DNA of 37,676 bases. Origin: Deltaproteobacteria bacterium. GTDB taxonomy: Bacteria; Myxococcota_A; Polyangia; Polyangiales; JAFGIB01. This document shows, piece by piece, positions 1-8,300 of the stretch; position 1 is the first letter of the stretch; the number at the start of each line of letters is the position of its first letter. The position numbers and the translations under genes are program-made. The notes beneath the pieces were generated by a model. The model was not told where the DNA came from and made no database searches. It saw only the letters and a program-made list of their open reading frames with translations. The DNA lies in contig JAFGIB010000444.1 in NCBI GenBank assembly GCA_016929805.1, forward strand, positions 1-37,676. The letters run 5' to 3'.

Positions 1-103
1 ACTTAGGGTGCACTAAGCTGCGGTCCAAAAAAAGTTCCGCGCGCCCTTATTTCATACGCTTTTTCGCGTTTCCGCTCGACGTTTTTTTTTTGCAACGTTA
101 AGG
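1..103 (+). repeat. Repeat family A, right half, cut by the window start
   Basis: This stretch is nearly identical to 21131-21229, the right half of the complete element at 21040-21229. It starts at the central hairpin (CTTAG/CTAAG arms) and ends in the terminal sequence GCAACGTTAAGG. The poly-T tract before that end is longer here. The left half is missing only because the window begins here. Confidence 0.9.
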
Positions 104-516
104 ATTAGTGAGGCGACGAGATAGTAGCGTATTGCGGACGGGGCTTGATCTCGCCGGTTCGCGGTACGCTCGGCCTCTCAAAATGAGACCGCCGCAACGC
201 TCAGCGCGATACGGGCGGATTGATAGTACTGCCGCGCAAAGAGATTTTGGTGACGAGAAATACGAGCGTCATTTAAAAAGCCAGCGAAACTAGGGTTAAG
301 ATCGACCGGAAGGCTGCGATCGACCCCGCCTTGACCGCAAAAGCAGAAGCTGGCACTCTATTCTTATGATGTAAAAACGTCTAGAGCACCTTTCGGTTTG
401 CAATCGCCGTGTCGTCGCGAATGGTAAGCGATGTAAATCGACGGAGTTTTTGCATCATCAGGTTTTACTAATGAGTATTAGATAAATAGTACCTAACGCT
501 TGTAGAGGGTGTAGCT
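104..516. other. Intergenic stretch with no convincing gene
   Basis: About 400 bases between repeat A and the esterase gene. A 61-codon open frame at 108-293 starts at the edge of the repeat, has no ribosome-binding site and encodes nothing recognisable. The last 100 bases are AT-richer and probably hold the esterase promoter, but no clear -35/-10 pair was picked out. Confidence 0.5.
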
Positions 517-1953
517 ATGTTGTACAAACGCCGTGCGGTGGTCGGAGCGGGGGCGTATTTGTTGGCTCACTTCATCCTTGCAGCCTGCGGGTCAAAAACC
601 GCGAGCGAGGCGGAAGCCGAGAGCCGTTGCTCGGTGGAAGAAACGGCTAGTTGTCGATGTGCCGGCAATAAAGTCGGTGTAAAGACCTGCCTTAAAGATG
701 GTAGCTACTCCAAGTGTAAATGCGCGGCTTCCGAGAAAGGCACTTCCGGCGTATCCGCTGATGACGATTCGGTGGCCGGTACGCCCGGCTCGAGCGCTGA
801 AAAAGCCGATACAGGCGATGGCGTGAGCGCGGAGGACGAACACGAAATTGATGTCAGCGACGAGCACATCGATGCCGGCGCGACTATTAAGGAAATATCC
901 GATGAAGAGAGCGACGCCGGCGACGAGGCGATGGATTCCGCTCTCAAAGACCAGCAAACCGAAAGCGATAGCAGCGGCGGCAGCGAAACCGCGAGCGGCG
1001 GTAGCGAAACCGCGAGCGGCGGCAGCGAAACCGCGAGCGGCGGCAGCGAAACCGCGAGCGGCGGCAGCGGTGGCATCCCCGAGAGTGGGACCGGCGGGTC
1101 GGGTGGAGACAGCGGCAATACCGGCGGCGCCGGTTCGGGCGGCTATGAGGACTATCAGTTTTTCTGCGATCACGGGCCCACCTCGCTGCCGAAGGCGAAA
1201 GAGACGTGTCCGAAGATTGTAACTACCGTCGTCGACGTAGAAAACCCGACACCCCTTACCTTCCGGGGTAAGCAGGTGGAAATCATCGCCCCGGAGAGTC
1301 CTGATCCGAACCAGAAAGGTCCGCTCGTTTTTTGTTGGCACGGCCTAGGCGGACAAGCATACGACGCTTTTTGGTTTTTGGGAGTCGACGCGGGTTTAGA
1401 GATACTGGCGCGCGGGGGCGTAATCGTGTCGATGTATGCCAGCGAGACCGTGAGCGGAACCTCTATCGCGCCGAATTGGGATACCGGCCATCTGGACGCG
1501 GCTGATGAGGTACTGGCGTGCGCCATCGAGCAGTTCGGTATCGATACCTGCCGCATCCACGCCCTGGGTTTCAGCGCGGGCGGGTTGATGACCACCCAGA
1601 TGAGCTACCGGCGTTCGAGCTACCTCGCCAGCGTCGTCGTGTATTCGGGTGGAATATACTCTACGAATATCCCGATTCAGGACCCGAATAACATGTTCGC
1701 CGCCATGATCGCATACGGCGGAACCGATGACGTCGTTTACATTAGTTTCAAAGACACCAGCCAAGCGTACTTGAAACATCTATTAGAGCTGGGGCATTTT
1801 GCATTCGCTTGCGACCACGGGGGCGGGCACGTGATCCCCGATGACATCATCGCACCCGCCTGGAAGTTTCTCAAGGACCATCCATACGGCGTCGCGCCCG
1901 AGCCTTACAAAGACGGTTTGCCGGCCGTGTTTCCGAGCTATTGCTCGCTATAA
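517..1953 (+). CDS. Secreted lipoprotein esterase (LpqC / feruloyl-esterase-like alpha/beta hydrolase)
   Basis: 478 residues. Residues 1-24 form a lipoprotein signal with lipobox LAAC (Cys24). Residues 38-70 are a small Cys-rich segment of the kind seen in myxobacterial lipoproteins. Residues 71-210 are an acidic, then Gly/Ser-rich linker containing four exact GGSETAS repeats. The hydrolase domain follows, with oxyanion motif HGLGG (275-279), nucleophile elbow GFSAGG (Ser353), a candidate acid in GGTDD (404-405) and His438 in GGGH. All catalytic elements of a polyhydroxybutyrate-depolymerase/feruloyl-esterase fold are visible. The substrate is not predictable; a surface-anchored ester hydrolase is inferred. 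GAGGG lies upstream of the ATG. It is convergent with the NADH module and apparently monocistronic. Confidence 0.85.
   Translation: MLYKRRAVVGAGAYLLAHFILAACGSKTASEAEAESRCSVEETASCRCAGNKVGVKTCLKDGSYSKCKCAASEKGTSGVSADDDSVAGTPGSSAEKADTGDGVSAEDEHEIDVSDEHIDAGATIKEISDEESDAGDEAMDSALKDQQTESDSSGGSETASGGSETASGGSETASGGSETASGGSGGIPESGTGGSGGDSGNTGGAGSGGYEDYQFFCDHGPTSLPKAKETCPKIVTTVVDVENPTPLTFRGKQVEIIAPESPDPNQKGPLVFCWHGLGGQAYDAFWFLGVDAGLEILARGGVIVSMYASETVSGTSIAPNWDTGHLDAADEVLACAIEQFGIDTCRIHALGFSAGGLMTTQMSYRRSSYLASVVVYSGGIYSTNIPIQDPNNMFAAMIAYGGTDDVVYISFKDTSQAYLKHLLELGHFAFACDHGGGHVIPDDIIAPAWKFLKDHPYGVAPEPYKDGLPAVFPSYCSL
976..1059 (+). repeat. In-frame tandem repeat, 4 x 21 bp
   Basis: Four consecutive 21-bp units encode GGSETAS inside the esterase linker. 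The units are almost identical at DNA level, so copy number can vary by slippage without breaking the frame. Confidence 0.9.
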
Positions 1954-1974
1954 ACCGATCGATCGATAGATAAT

Positions 1975-2616
1975 CTATTCCCTCGCGGGCTCCCTCAATA
2001 CGAGCGCTCCCACGGGGCAAGCTTTCAAGCAAGACCGGCACTCCTCACACGTGGGCATCGATTCTCGATTCGCCCCGTAGAAGCTGATCACGGTATTAAA
2101 GCCCCTTGCGGAGAAGTTCATCTGTGGCCGTCCCTCTTTTGTTCGGCATAAACGAACGCATCGCCCGCATAGGACACATCGATTCGGATAAAAATCGATG
2201 AAAGGATGATCGCTGACGATGCTCGGTTCTTTAAGCAATCTATCGAGGCCCTTCGGCTTCAGGCCCACGCGCAGAAATCTCGCTATCTCTTGCAGAGCGC
2301 ACTGCTTGTTCGCCGGGCAATTCGCGCAGTCCACCTCGTGTACGGAGAGCAAGAGACGAAGCGCGCTTTGCTGAAGCTTTCTCACCGCGGGCGTGTCCGT
2401 CTTGACCCTCATGGGACCGTTGACCTTGACGGTGCAGGAGGGAACAACCTTGCCGTCGATTTCAACAAAGCAGAGTCGGCACGAGGCGTCGGGATGCGGC
2501 ATGCCCGGCAAATAACAGAGATTTGGAATGTAAATGTGATTGCGTAGGCAGGCCTCAAGCAGAACCGTGCCCGGCTCGATCTCGATTTCTTTATTGTCAA
2601 CAAGAAGTTTGGTCAT
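1975..2616 (-). CDS. NuoG-N-terminal / HoxU-like iron-sulfur subunit of an NADH module
   Basis: 213 residues. Order: N-terminal plant-type [2Fe-2S] domain (Cys in LEACLRNH, NLCY, SCRLC, PSC), a His/Cys cluster site (HEVDCANCPANKQC), then two [4Fe-4S] sites (CVLCGRCVRLC and CEECRSCLKACP). It stops there. Neither the molybdopterin domain of NuoG/FdhA nor the H-cluster domain of HndD/HydA follows, so it resembles HoxU, an electron wire. It is third in the nuoE-nuoF-nuoG order, 110 nt after the NuoF-like gene, with no strong ribosome-binding site. Role inferred: passing electrons between the flavoprotein subunit and an unidentified partner. Confidence 0.85.
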   Translation of the reverse strand: MTKLLVDNKEIEIEPGTVLLEACLRNHIYIPNLCYLPGMPHPDASCRLCFVEIDGKVVPSCTVKVNGPMRVKTDTPAVRKLQQSALRLLLSVHEVDCANCPANKQCALQEIARFLRVGLKPKGLDRLLKEPSIVSDHPFIDFYPNRCVLCGRCVRLCRTKEGRPQMNFSARGFNTVISFYGANRESMPTCEECRSCLKACPVGALVLREPARE

Positions 2617-2726
2617 GTTTCGCTAAACCAATATTTTTAGAGCGGATGCCCGATCGCAACCGGGTACTCGGATTGAGGCTTGTAATAATCGGAATAAGTA
2701 TCTAAGAGTAGCCGCTTTGGTGAATG

Positions 2727-4664
2727 CTATTCCGCTTTTTTATCCTCCTTTTTTTCCGGCCGCGGAATTATCGGAGCCAGCTGCGCGGGGGAGATCTTTT
2801 TGACGGCGCTATACTCAACCGGACAAGCGACCATGCATTCCCCGCACTTGACGCACAGGATCTGATCCACGGCCTTCTTGCGGTCTTTCGTCGTGAAGAT
2901 GGCTTCCACAGGACAGCTTCCCACGCAGGCGTCACAACCTCGCGCGCATTTGTCGAGATCGATGTAGAACGCGGTCAGCGATCGGCACATCTTTGCCGGG
3001 CAGCGCTTCTCTTTTATGTGGGCCTCGTATTCCTCCCTGAAATAGCGCAAGGAGGTGATCACCGGATTGGGCGCGGTTTTGCCCAGCCCGCAGAGCGAGC
3101 CGAGCTTGATGTCCTGGCTCAGCTCTTGTAGCGTTTTCAAATCGGTCTCGCGGCCCTCGCCTTTGGTAATGCGCTCGAGAATGCCCAGCAGGTGTTTGGT
3201 TCCAACTCTGCAAAAGGTGCACTTGCCGCAGGATTCTTTTTGCGTGAAGTCGAGGAAATAGCGGGCAACCTCGACCATGCAAGTATCCTCGTCCATCACC
3301 ACGATGCCGCCCGATCCCATCATGGCCCCGGCTTCGGTGAGCGAGTCGAAATCGATCGGGGTGTCCAGAAATCGTTCCGGCAGGCATCCTCCGGAAGGTC
3401 CGCCGATTTGAACCGCCTTAAAGGCTTTCTTGTTCGGAATGCCGCCGCAAATCTCGAGGATCAGCGTTCTCAGGTCGACGCCCATGGGGATTTCGACCAA
3501 CCCCGGATGAACGACATTTCCGACTACTGAAAATACCGCGGTTCCCGGGCTCTTGTCCGTGCCCATGGATCGGTACCACTCGGCTCCACGCTCTAAAATC
3601 GGAGCAATAGAAGCAAAAGTCTTTACATTGTTGATGACCGTGGGCCAGCCGTATAGCCCTTTTTCAACGGGATACGGCGGCCGGTGCTGCGCCACGCCTC
3701 GATAGCCTTCGATGGATTGAATCATCGCGGTTTCCTCGCCGCACACAAAGGCGCCCGACCCTTGAAATAAAGAAAGATCAAAGCTGAAATCCGTGCCGAG
3801 AATGTTCTTGCCGATAAGCCCCAGACCCTCCGCTTGCTGCAAGGCCTTCGTGATAACCCGCACCGCGAGAGGATACTCCGCTCGAACGTAGATAATGCCT
3901 TTTGAAGCGCCGACCGCATAAGCACAGAGGACCATTCCTTCGATAACCTGGTGCGGGTTGCTCTCGAGGATCGTACGATCCATGTAGGCACCCGGATCGC
4001 CTTCATCCGCATTGCAAATAACGACCTTGTGTTCGATCTCGGCTTCGCGAGCGAGCCTCCATTTAGTGCCCGTGGGAAATCCAGCGCCTCCTCTTCCTCT
4101 CAGGCCGGAGTGCACGACCTCTTGCAGGATGTCCCCGGGTGATTTCTCAAGGCACGCGGAGAGGGTTTCATATCCGCCGTGATCGATGTAATCATACACA
4201 TCTTCCGGGTCGATGAAGCCCGACTTTTGCGTAATAACCTTTTTCTCAAAAGCGAATCTCGGGAAATCTTTTACTTGAGGGATTAGATCGTTCGGTTCCG
4301 TGGCGCCTAATAGCGTTTCCAACAGCGGATCGCCGTCTCTCAAGAAAGCCCTGACGATCATTCCCGCGTTTCCCGGTGTTACGCCGTAATAAAAGATCGG
4401 GGGCCAGCCGGGATTTTCTACTAACACGAGTGGCTCGGCATAGCAGTGGCCCAGACAGCCGACCGCATGAATCCGAGCCGCGATATTCTGGTCCGCAAGA
4501 GCCTGCTCGAACGCGGTTTTCGTCTCCAGCGCGCCCGCGGCAATGCCGCAGGTCGCCATGCCGATGTGGACTTTCGGCAAGCCGGTTTCGTCTAACTCCT
4601 TTCGGCGTTTTTCGGCCTGCTCGCGGATGGCGTTGAACGAGATTCTAGGAGTTGTTTGACTCAT
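2727..4664 (-). CDS. NuoF/HndC-like NADH-binding flavoprotein with C-terminal ferredoxin domain
   Basis: 645 residues from the chosen ATG at 4664, which has AGAAGG six bases upstream; an upstream ATG at 4700 is less likely. The gene overlaps the end of the NuoE-like gene by 20 nt. Domains: N-terminal thioredoxin-like [2Fe-2S] segment (GMATCGIAAG, GCLGHC), FMN/NADH-binding core (SGLRGRGGAGFPTG; GSGAFVCGEETA), a [4Fe-4S] site (CGKCTFC plus a downstream Cys in GSLCGLG), and a C-terminal 2[4Fe-4S] ferredoxin (CARGCDACVGSCP, CVKCGECMVACP). This is the architecture of HndC/HydB-type diaphorases, some of which bifurcate electrons between NAD(P) and ferredoxin. It is expected to oxidise NADH or reduce NAD in the cytoplasm. 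Confidence 0.92.
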   Translation of the reverse strand: MSQTTPRISFNAIREQAEKRRKELDETGLPKVHIGMATCGIAAGALETKTAFEQALADQNIAARIHAVGCLGHCYAEPLVLVENPGWPPIFYYGVTPGNAGMIVRAFLRDGDPLLETLLGATEPNDLIPQVKDFPRFAFEKKVITQKSGFIDPEDVYDYIDHGGYETLSACLEKSPGDILQEVVHSGLRGRGGAGFPTGTKWRLAREAEIEHKVVICNADEGDPGAYMDRTILESNPHQVIEGMVLCAYAVGASKGIIYVRAEYPLAVRVITKALQQAEGLGLIGKNILGTDFSFDLSLFQGSGAFVCGEETAMIQSIEGYRGVAQHRPPYPVEKGLYGWPTVINNVKTFASIAPILERGAEWYRSMGTDKSPGTAVFSVVGNVVHPGLVEIPMGVDLRTLILEICGGIPNKKAFKAVQIGGPSGGCLPERFLDTPIDFDSLTEAGAMMGSGGIVVMDEDTCMVEVARYFLDFTQKESCGKCTFCRVGTKHLLGILERITKGEGRETDLKTLQELSQDIKLGSLCGLGKTAPNPVITSLRYFREEYEAHIKEKRCPAKMCRSLTAFYIDLDKCARGCDACVGSCPVEAIFTTKDRKKAVDQILCVKCGECMVACPVEYSAVKKISPAQLAPIIPRPEKKEDKKAE

Positions 4665-5169
4665 GCTTCGCCTTCTCTCGTTCCTGTCGCTCTTTCTCAA
4701 GATGGATGCCGAGAATCAATCCTTCAACCTTGCTCGGCGCCATATGACCGTAAACTTTATCGCCCAGCAGGGCCACGGGAGCCAACGCGCAACATCCCAC
4801 GCAAGCCACGCGGTCGATGCTGAACTCTTTGTCCTCAGTGGTCTGCCCCTCTCTTATGCCGAGCTTTCTCTGGAAGTTCTCCAGAATGACCTCTCCGCCT
4901 CTGACGTGGCAGGCCGTTCCCAGACAGACTTTGATAGCGTGCTTTCCCGGAGGATGAAAACGGAACTGATTGTAAAAGGTAGCCACGCTGTATACTTCTC
5001 CCGGCGTAATGCCGAGGTGAGCGGCCACTTTCCGCATCGCTTCACCCGAGAGATAGGCGAACTCGTCTTGAATCCGTTGGAGAATCGGAACCAAACTGCC
5101 GCGTTTCGGCGCGAATGCCCCGATGCATACGGCGATTTGTTGTTGCTCTTCTGCGCTGATCTCGTGCAT
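4645..5169 (-). CDS. NuoE/HndA-like [2Fe-2S] subunit
   Basis: 174 residues, the usual size for the 24-kDa subunit. A helical N-terminus (KRGSLVPILQRIQDEFAYLS) is followed by a thioredoxin-fold [2Fe-2S] domain with ligands in CLGTACH and in VACVGCCALAP. First gene of the module, with a 20-nt overlap into the NuoF-like gene showing translational coupling. The ATG at 5169 has only a distant GGAGC upstream, so the start is moderately certain. It should pair with the NuoF-like flavoprotein as in all complex I-type NADH modules. Confidence 0.9.
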   Translation of the reverse strand: MHEISAEEQQQIAVCIGAFAPKRGSLVPILQRIQDEFAYLSGEAMRKVAAHLGITPGEVYSVATFYNQFRFHPPGKHAIKVCLGTACHVRGGEVILENFQRKLGIREGQTTEDKEFSIDRVACVGCCALAPVALLGDKVYGHMAPSKVEGLILGIHLEKERQEREKAKHESNNS

Positions 5170-5378
5170 TACGAAAGGCTATTGCTCCTGGATTCGGCTT
5201 CTGTTTGTAACGTAAAGCGTACGTCTTGAAGGCTTGACGCACAAGTCTGCGACGGTCAAGAGTTTATCGGAGCGACACAGGTTCAACGTCGCGACGCCGC
5301 GGCTTTTATTTTTGTCGCGACGCCGCGATGCGACGTGGATCGGCCGCCCGACGCGGTTCGCCCTACCTCGATAGGTCC
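5170..5378 (-). promoter_or_regulatory. Leader/promoter region of the NADH module with a 14-bp direct repeat
   Basis: The 209-bp gap between the macroglobulin stop and the NuoE start contains GTCGCGACGCCGCG at 5288-5301 and again, identically, at 5314-5327. The spacing is 26 bp and a T-rich stretch lies between. Each copy includes the palindrome GTCGCGAC. This could be a paired operator for the downstream operon or part of a 3' structure of the upstream gene. No promoter hexamers were assigned. Confidence 0.4.
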
Positions 5379-8300
5379 TTAGTTTAATCTCGCTTCCAGA
5401 ATGACCTCCGGCGTCTTCGAAACCTGGTCGGGTTGGTAGTACGGCCTGACCTCGGCCCCGCCGTCAGAGGCTTTCACCGGCATGGTCGCCTTTAGGCGGT
5501 AGACGAAGAGTTCTTCGCGCCGAGCAATCTCGGTGATGTAGAGCGTAAGCTGCCTTCCCGTGAGCTCGTATTTCGCGAGAGAGCCCGAGCTCTTATATTC
5601 GTCGAGATCTTCCGTCATCACTTGAAATCCCGGAGCGATACCCAGGGTGACCAACACCATGTTTTGAACCGATGCCGTGTTGTTGGTCACGGTAACGGTG
5701 GCGGTGATTGTTTCATCCATGGAAAAGGAGGTTTTATCGTACGCGACCGCTACCGAAAGCGGCCCCGGCGGTTCTTGCGCCGCGCTTTGCCACGGAACGT
5801 GATAGCTGCTGACCAGGTTGTAACTGACCTTGCCCTCACCGACAAAAACGATTTTCACATGATGCGTACCATCGGTAGCGAGAGAGGTGAGATCGACCGT
5901 AATCATCAGATCGGCGCTTTGTTCGGTAAGCTCAAGGCTTTCGAATAGAATGTCGTCAACCGAAACCGAGAGATTTCCCAGCGCGCCCTCGGTACCTCTT
6001 TCGGCCGACAATAGCAGCGTACGCAACGCCCAGATCGTGGCCTGCGTGGATCCGAAATTGCCGCTGGGGTCTTTGCTCGCGGTGAGGTATTGGATCGCGC
6101 CTTGAATCGACCCGCTGTAGCCTCCCGCCAGCAGCATCGCGTGCGCGACCAGCGCGGTCGCGGTCACGCTCGCGTCGTTGCCGCTGCAATAGAAGTTGGT
6201 CTGCGTATCGCTCGAATCCCAATAGACCTTATCGCCGTCGGTTTTTTTCGCGCTTTCTAGATCAGATAACACGGCGCTGATCTCGGCATCGTTGGGCACG
6301 GTGGCGATTAGAGCGTTGGCCACCAGAGCCAGGGTATAGGGATCGCTCGATTCGCCGTCGAGGTTGGTTTTGATATAGTCGATCGCCGAGGAAAGCTCGG
6401 AACTGGTGTATCCCGCGCTCGCCAGCGACCACACCACAAAAGCGGTGTTGCGCAGCGTGCTCGAGTTGAAGGAGAAAAACTCGGTCTCTTCGCCTTGCCA
6501 GGAGCCGTCCGCGGCCTGTCGTCCGAATAACCAGTCCGCGGTTCGCTGCACCATATCCTGATCGACGGTCGCAACCTCGGACATATCGACAAACTCCATC
6601 AGGCCGAAGGCGGTGACCGAGACATTCGGCTCACCGGGCTCGCCGAACCACGAGTACCCGCCGCCGGTGTGCTCGTAGGTCAAAAGCCGCTGGTAACCCG
6701 CGGAGATCAGCGATTCGGCCTTCATCTGAATCTCGGGGGTAATCACGCCCGCCTGCTGCATGTAGTCGGTGACCAATACGTTCGGCCAGGTGCTCGAGGT
6801 GGTCTGCTCGAAACATCCGGTGGGCTCCTGGAGGATGCTGTCCATGCCTTCCACCACCTGCGCGAGAAACGCCGGGTAGATGTTGACGAACATCTGCTGA
6901 GACCCGTCGATGCTATCAGCCGGGAACTGCACTGTGTGCTCGACCTCTCCGGCTTCCATGGCGCCGGAATTCGCGTTTGCGATCTCTTTGCCATCAGGCT
7001 CGACCCGCACCACGCGTTGCACCGCGTCCGACCCTCCGGAACCGAGCGCCGTGACCGTCAGCCTCTGCGTTCCCACCTTGTCCACCCGAACCGGGAACCG
7101 GATGCCGGTCACCTGATTGGCGGACATCTGGACCGTGGCCGAGGTCTGGCCCAAGGGGGTGAACCAATCATCGGCCTCGAGCTCGACCGTCACCGTTTGT
7201 TCGGTCTGAAGATAGTTGTATAGAGCTATTGGGAAATCGATCTCATCGCCCCTGGTAAGGGTCGCGGGGAAGTCGATGTCCACGAAGAAATCCTGAAATA
7301 CCGTGATGCCCGAGGTGCCGCTTCCCAACTTGCCGTCTACCGAATTGGCCAAGCTCGAAACCCGCCATTCGGTTATGCTGTCGGCCATCGGCACGGTGAT
7401 GACGGCAGCGCCGTTTTGGTCCGTGATCAAAGCCGGGTTGACGTAGAGGGTTTCCGGGAAATCCTTGCGAACCCGCGGTCCGTCTTCGCCCTCGGCGCTC
7501 TCTTCGGGCGGCCCGACCATCCCGGCATCCGCCATCGCACTCGCACCACCAGAGCCCGCCGCGGCTTGCGCGACCCCGACGCCGTCCAGCGTTATTTCCC
7601 CGCGAAAATCCATACCATTAGCCGCCGCGTTCCACATCTCTTCCTCGGCCATTCCAGCGTCCTCTCCGCCGAAGTCCATCTCGATCTCGGAAATCGTCAC
7701 GCTGATGCTGCCGTCGTCGTCCGTGTCGCTGAGCTCATCCGGGCCTTTGGTTTGGAAGTTCACGCGCGCGGGATAGCTTGAGGTTTCTATCTGATAGCGG
7801 TTACCCCAAAAATCAAAAGCGCTTATTTGAGCTTTAGCTAGCTTCAAAACCGCCGATTGGTAGTCATCCTGATATCGTTCGCAATATTCATATGCCTCGC
7901 AGCCCGCGGCTTTTACTTGCTTTAGCGCGCTCAATACGGCCAGACCCACCGACGAGCTTAGCTGTTTCTTTTCCGATTCGTAATATTGCTGTAGCAACTG
8001 ATTCGATTGCTGAATAACCCCCGGCCAGCTTCCCTTTTGAATGCCGCTGAGCTCGCTCGGGCCGATTGCGGCAAAGGTCGCGGCCGCGCGAATCTGAGCC
8101 GCCTCGGCTTCATCGCCGTCGGACGATGCCGTTTGATTGAACAATAGATCGGTAATCGACGCCCGCGGGCCTTTGATCTGATAGCTCGGCTGGGCGTACA
8201 TGTCTTCAAGCTCAAAGTAGGTCTGCAACAAACCCGGACGCGCGTCGATCAAGGCGAAAACCGCCTCGTCCACGATTTGTACGCCAAGCGCCGCGACCGC

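Noticed and set aside
108..293. 61-codon open frame next to repeat A
   Set aside because: It begins at the end of the repeat, lacks a ribosome-binding site and shows no family pattern.
592..1341. Long minus-strand frame opposite the esterase
   Set aside because: It is a shadow of the GC-rich linker and catalytic domain; the plus frame has all the motifs.
1975..5169. Remnant of a complete respiratory complex I operon
   Set aside because: The NuoF-like protein has an HndC-type N-terminal extension and C-terminal ferredoxin and the third subunit stops like HoxU; no membrane subunits are present.
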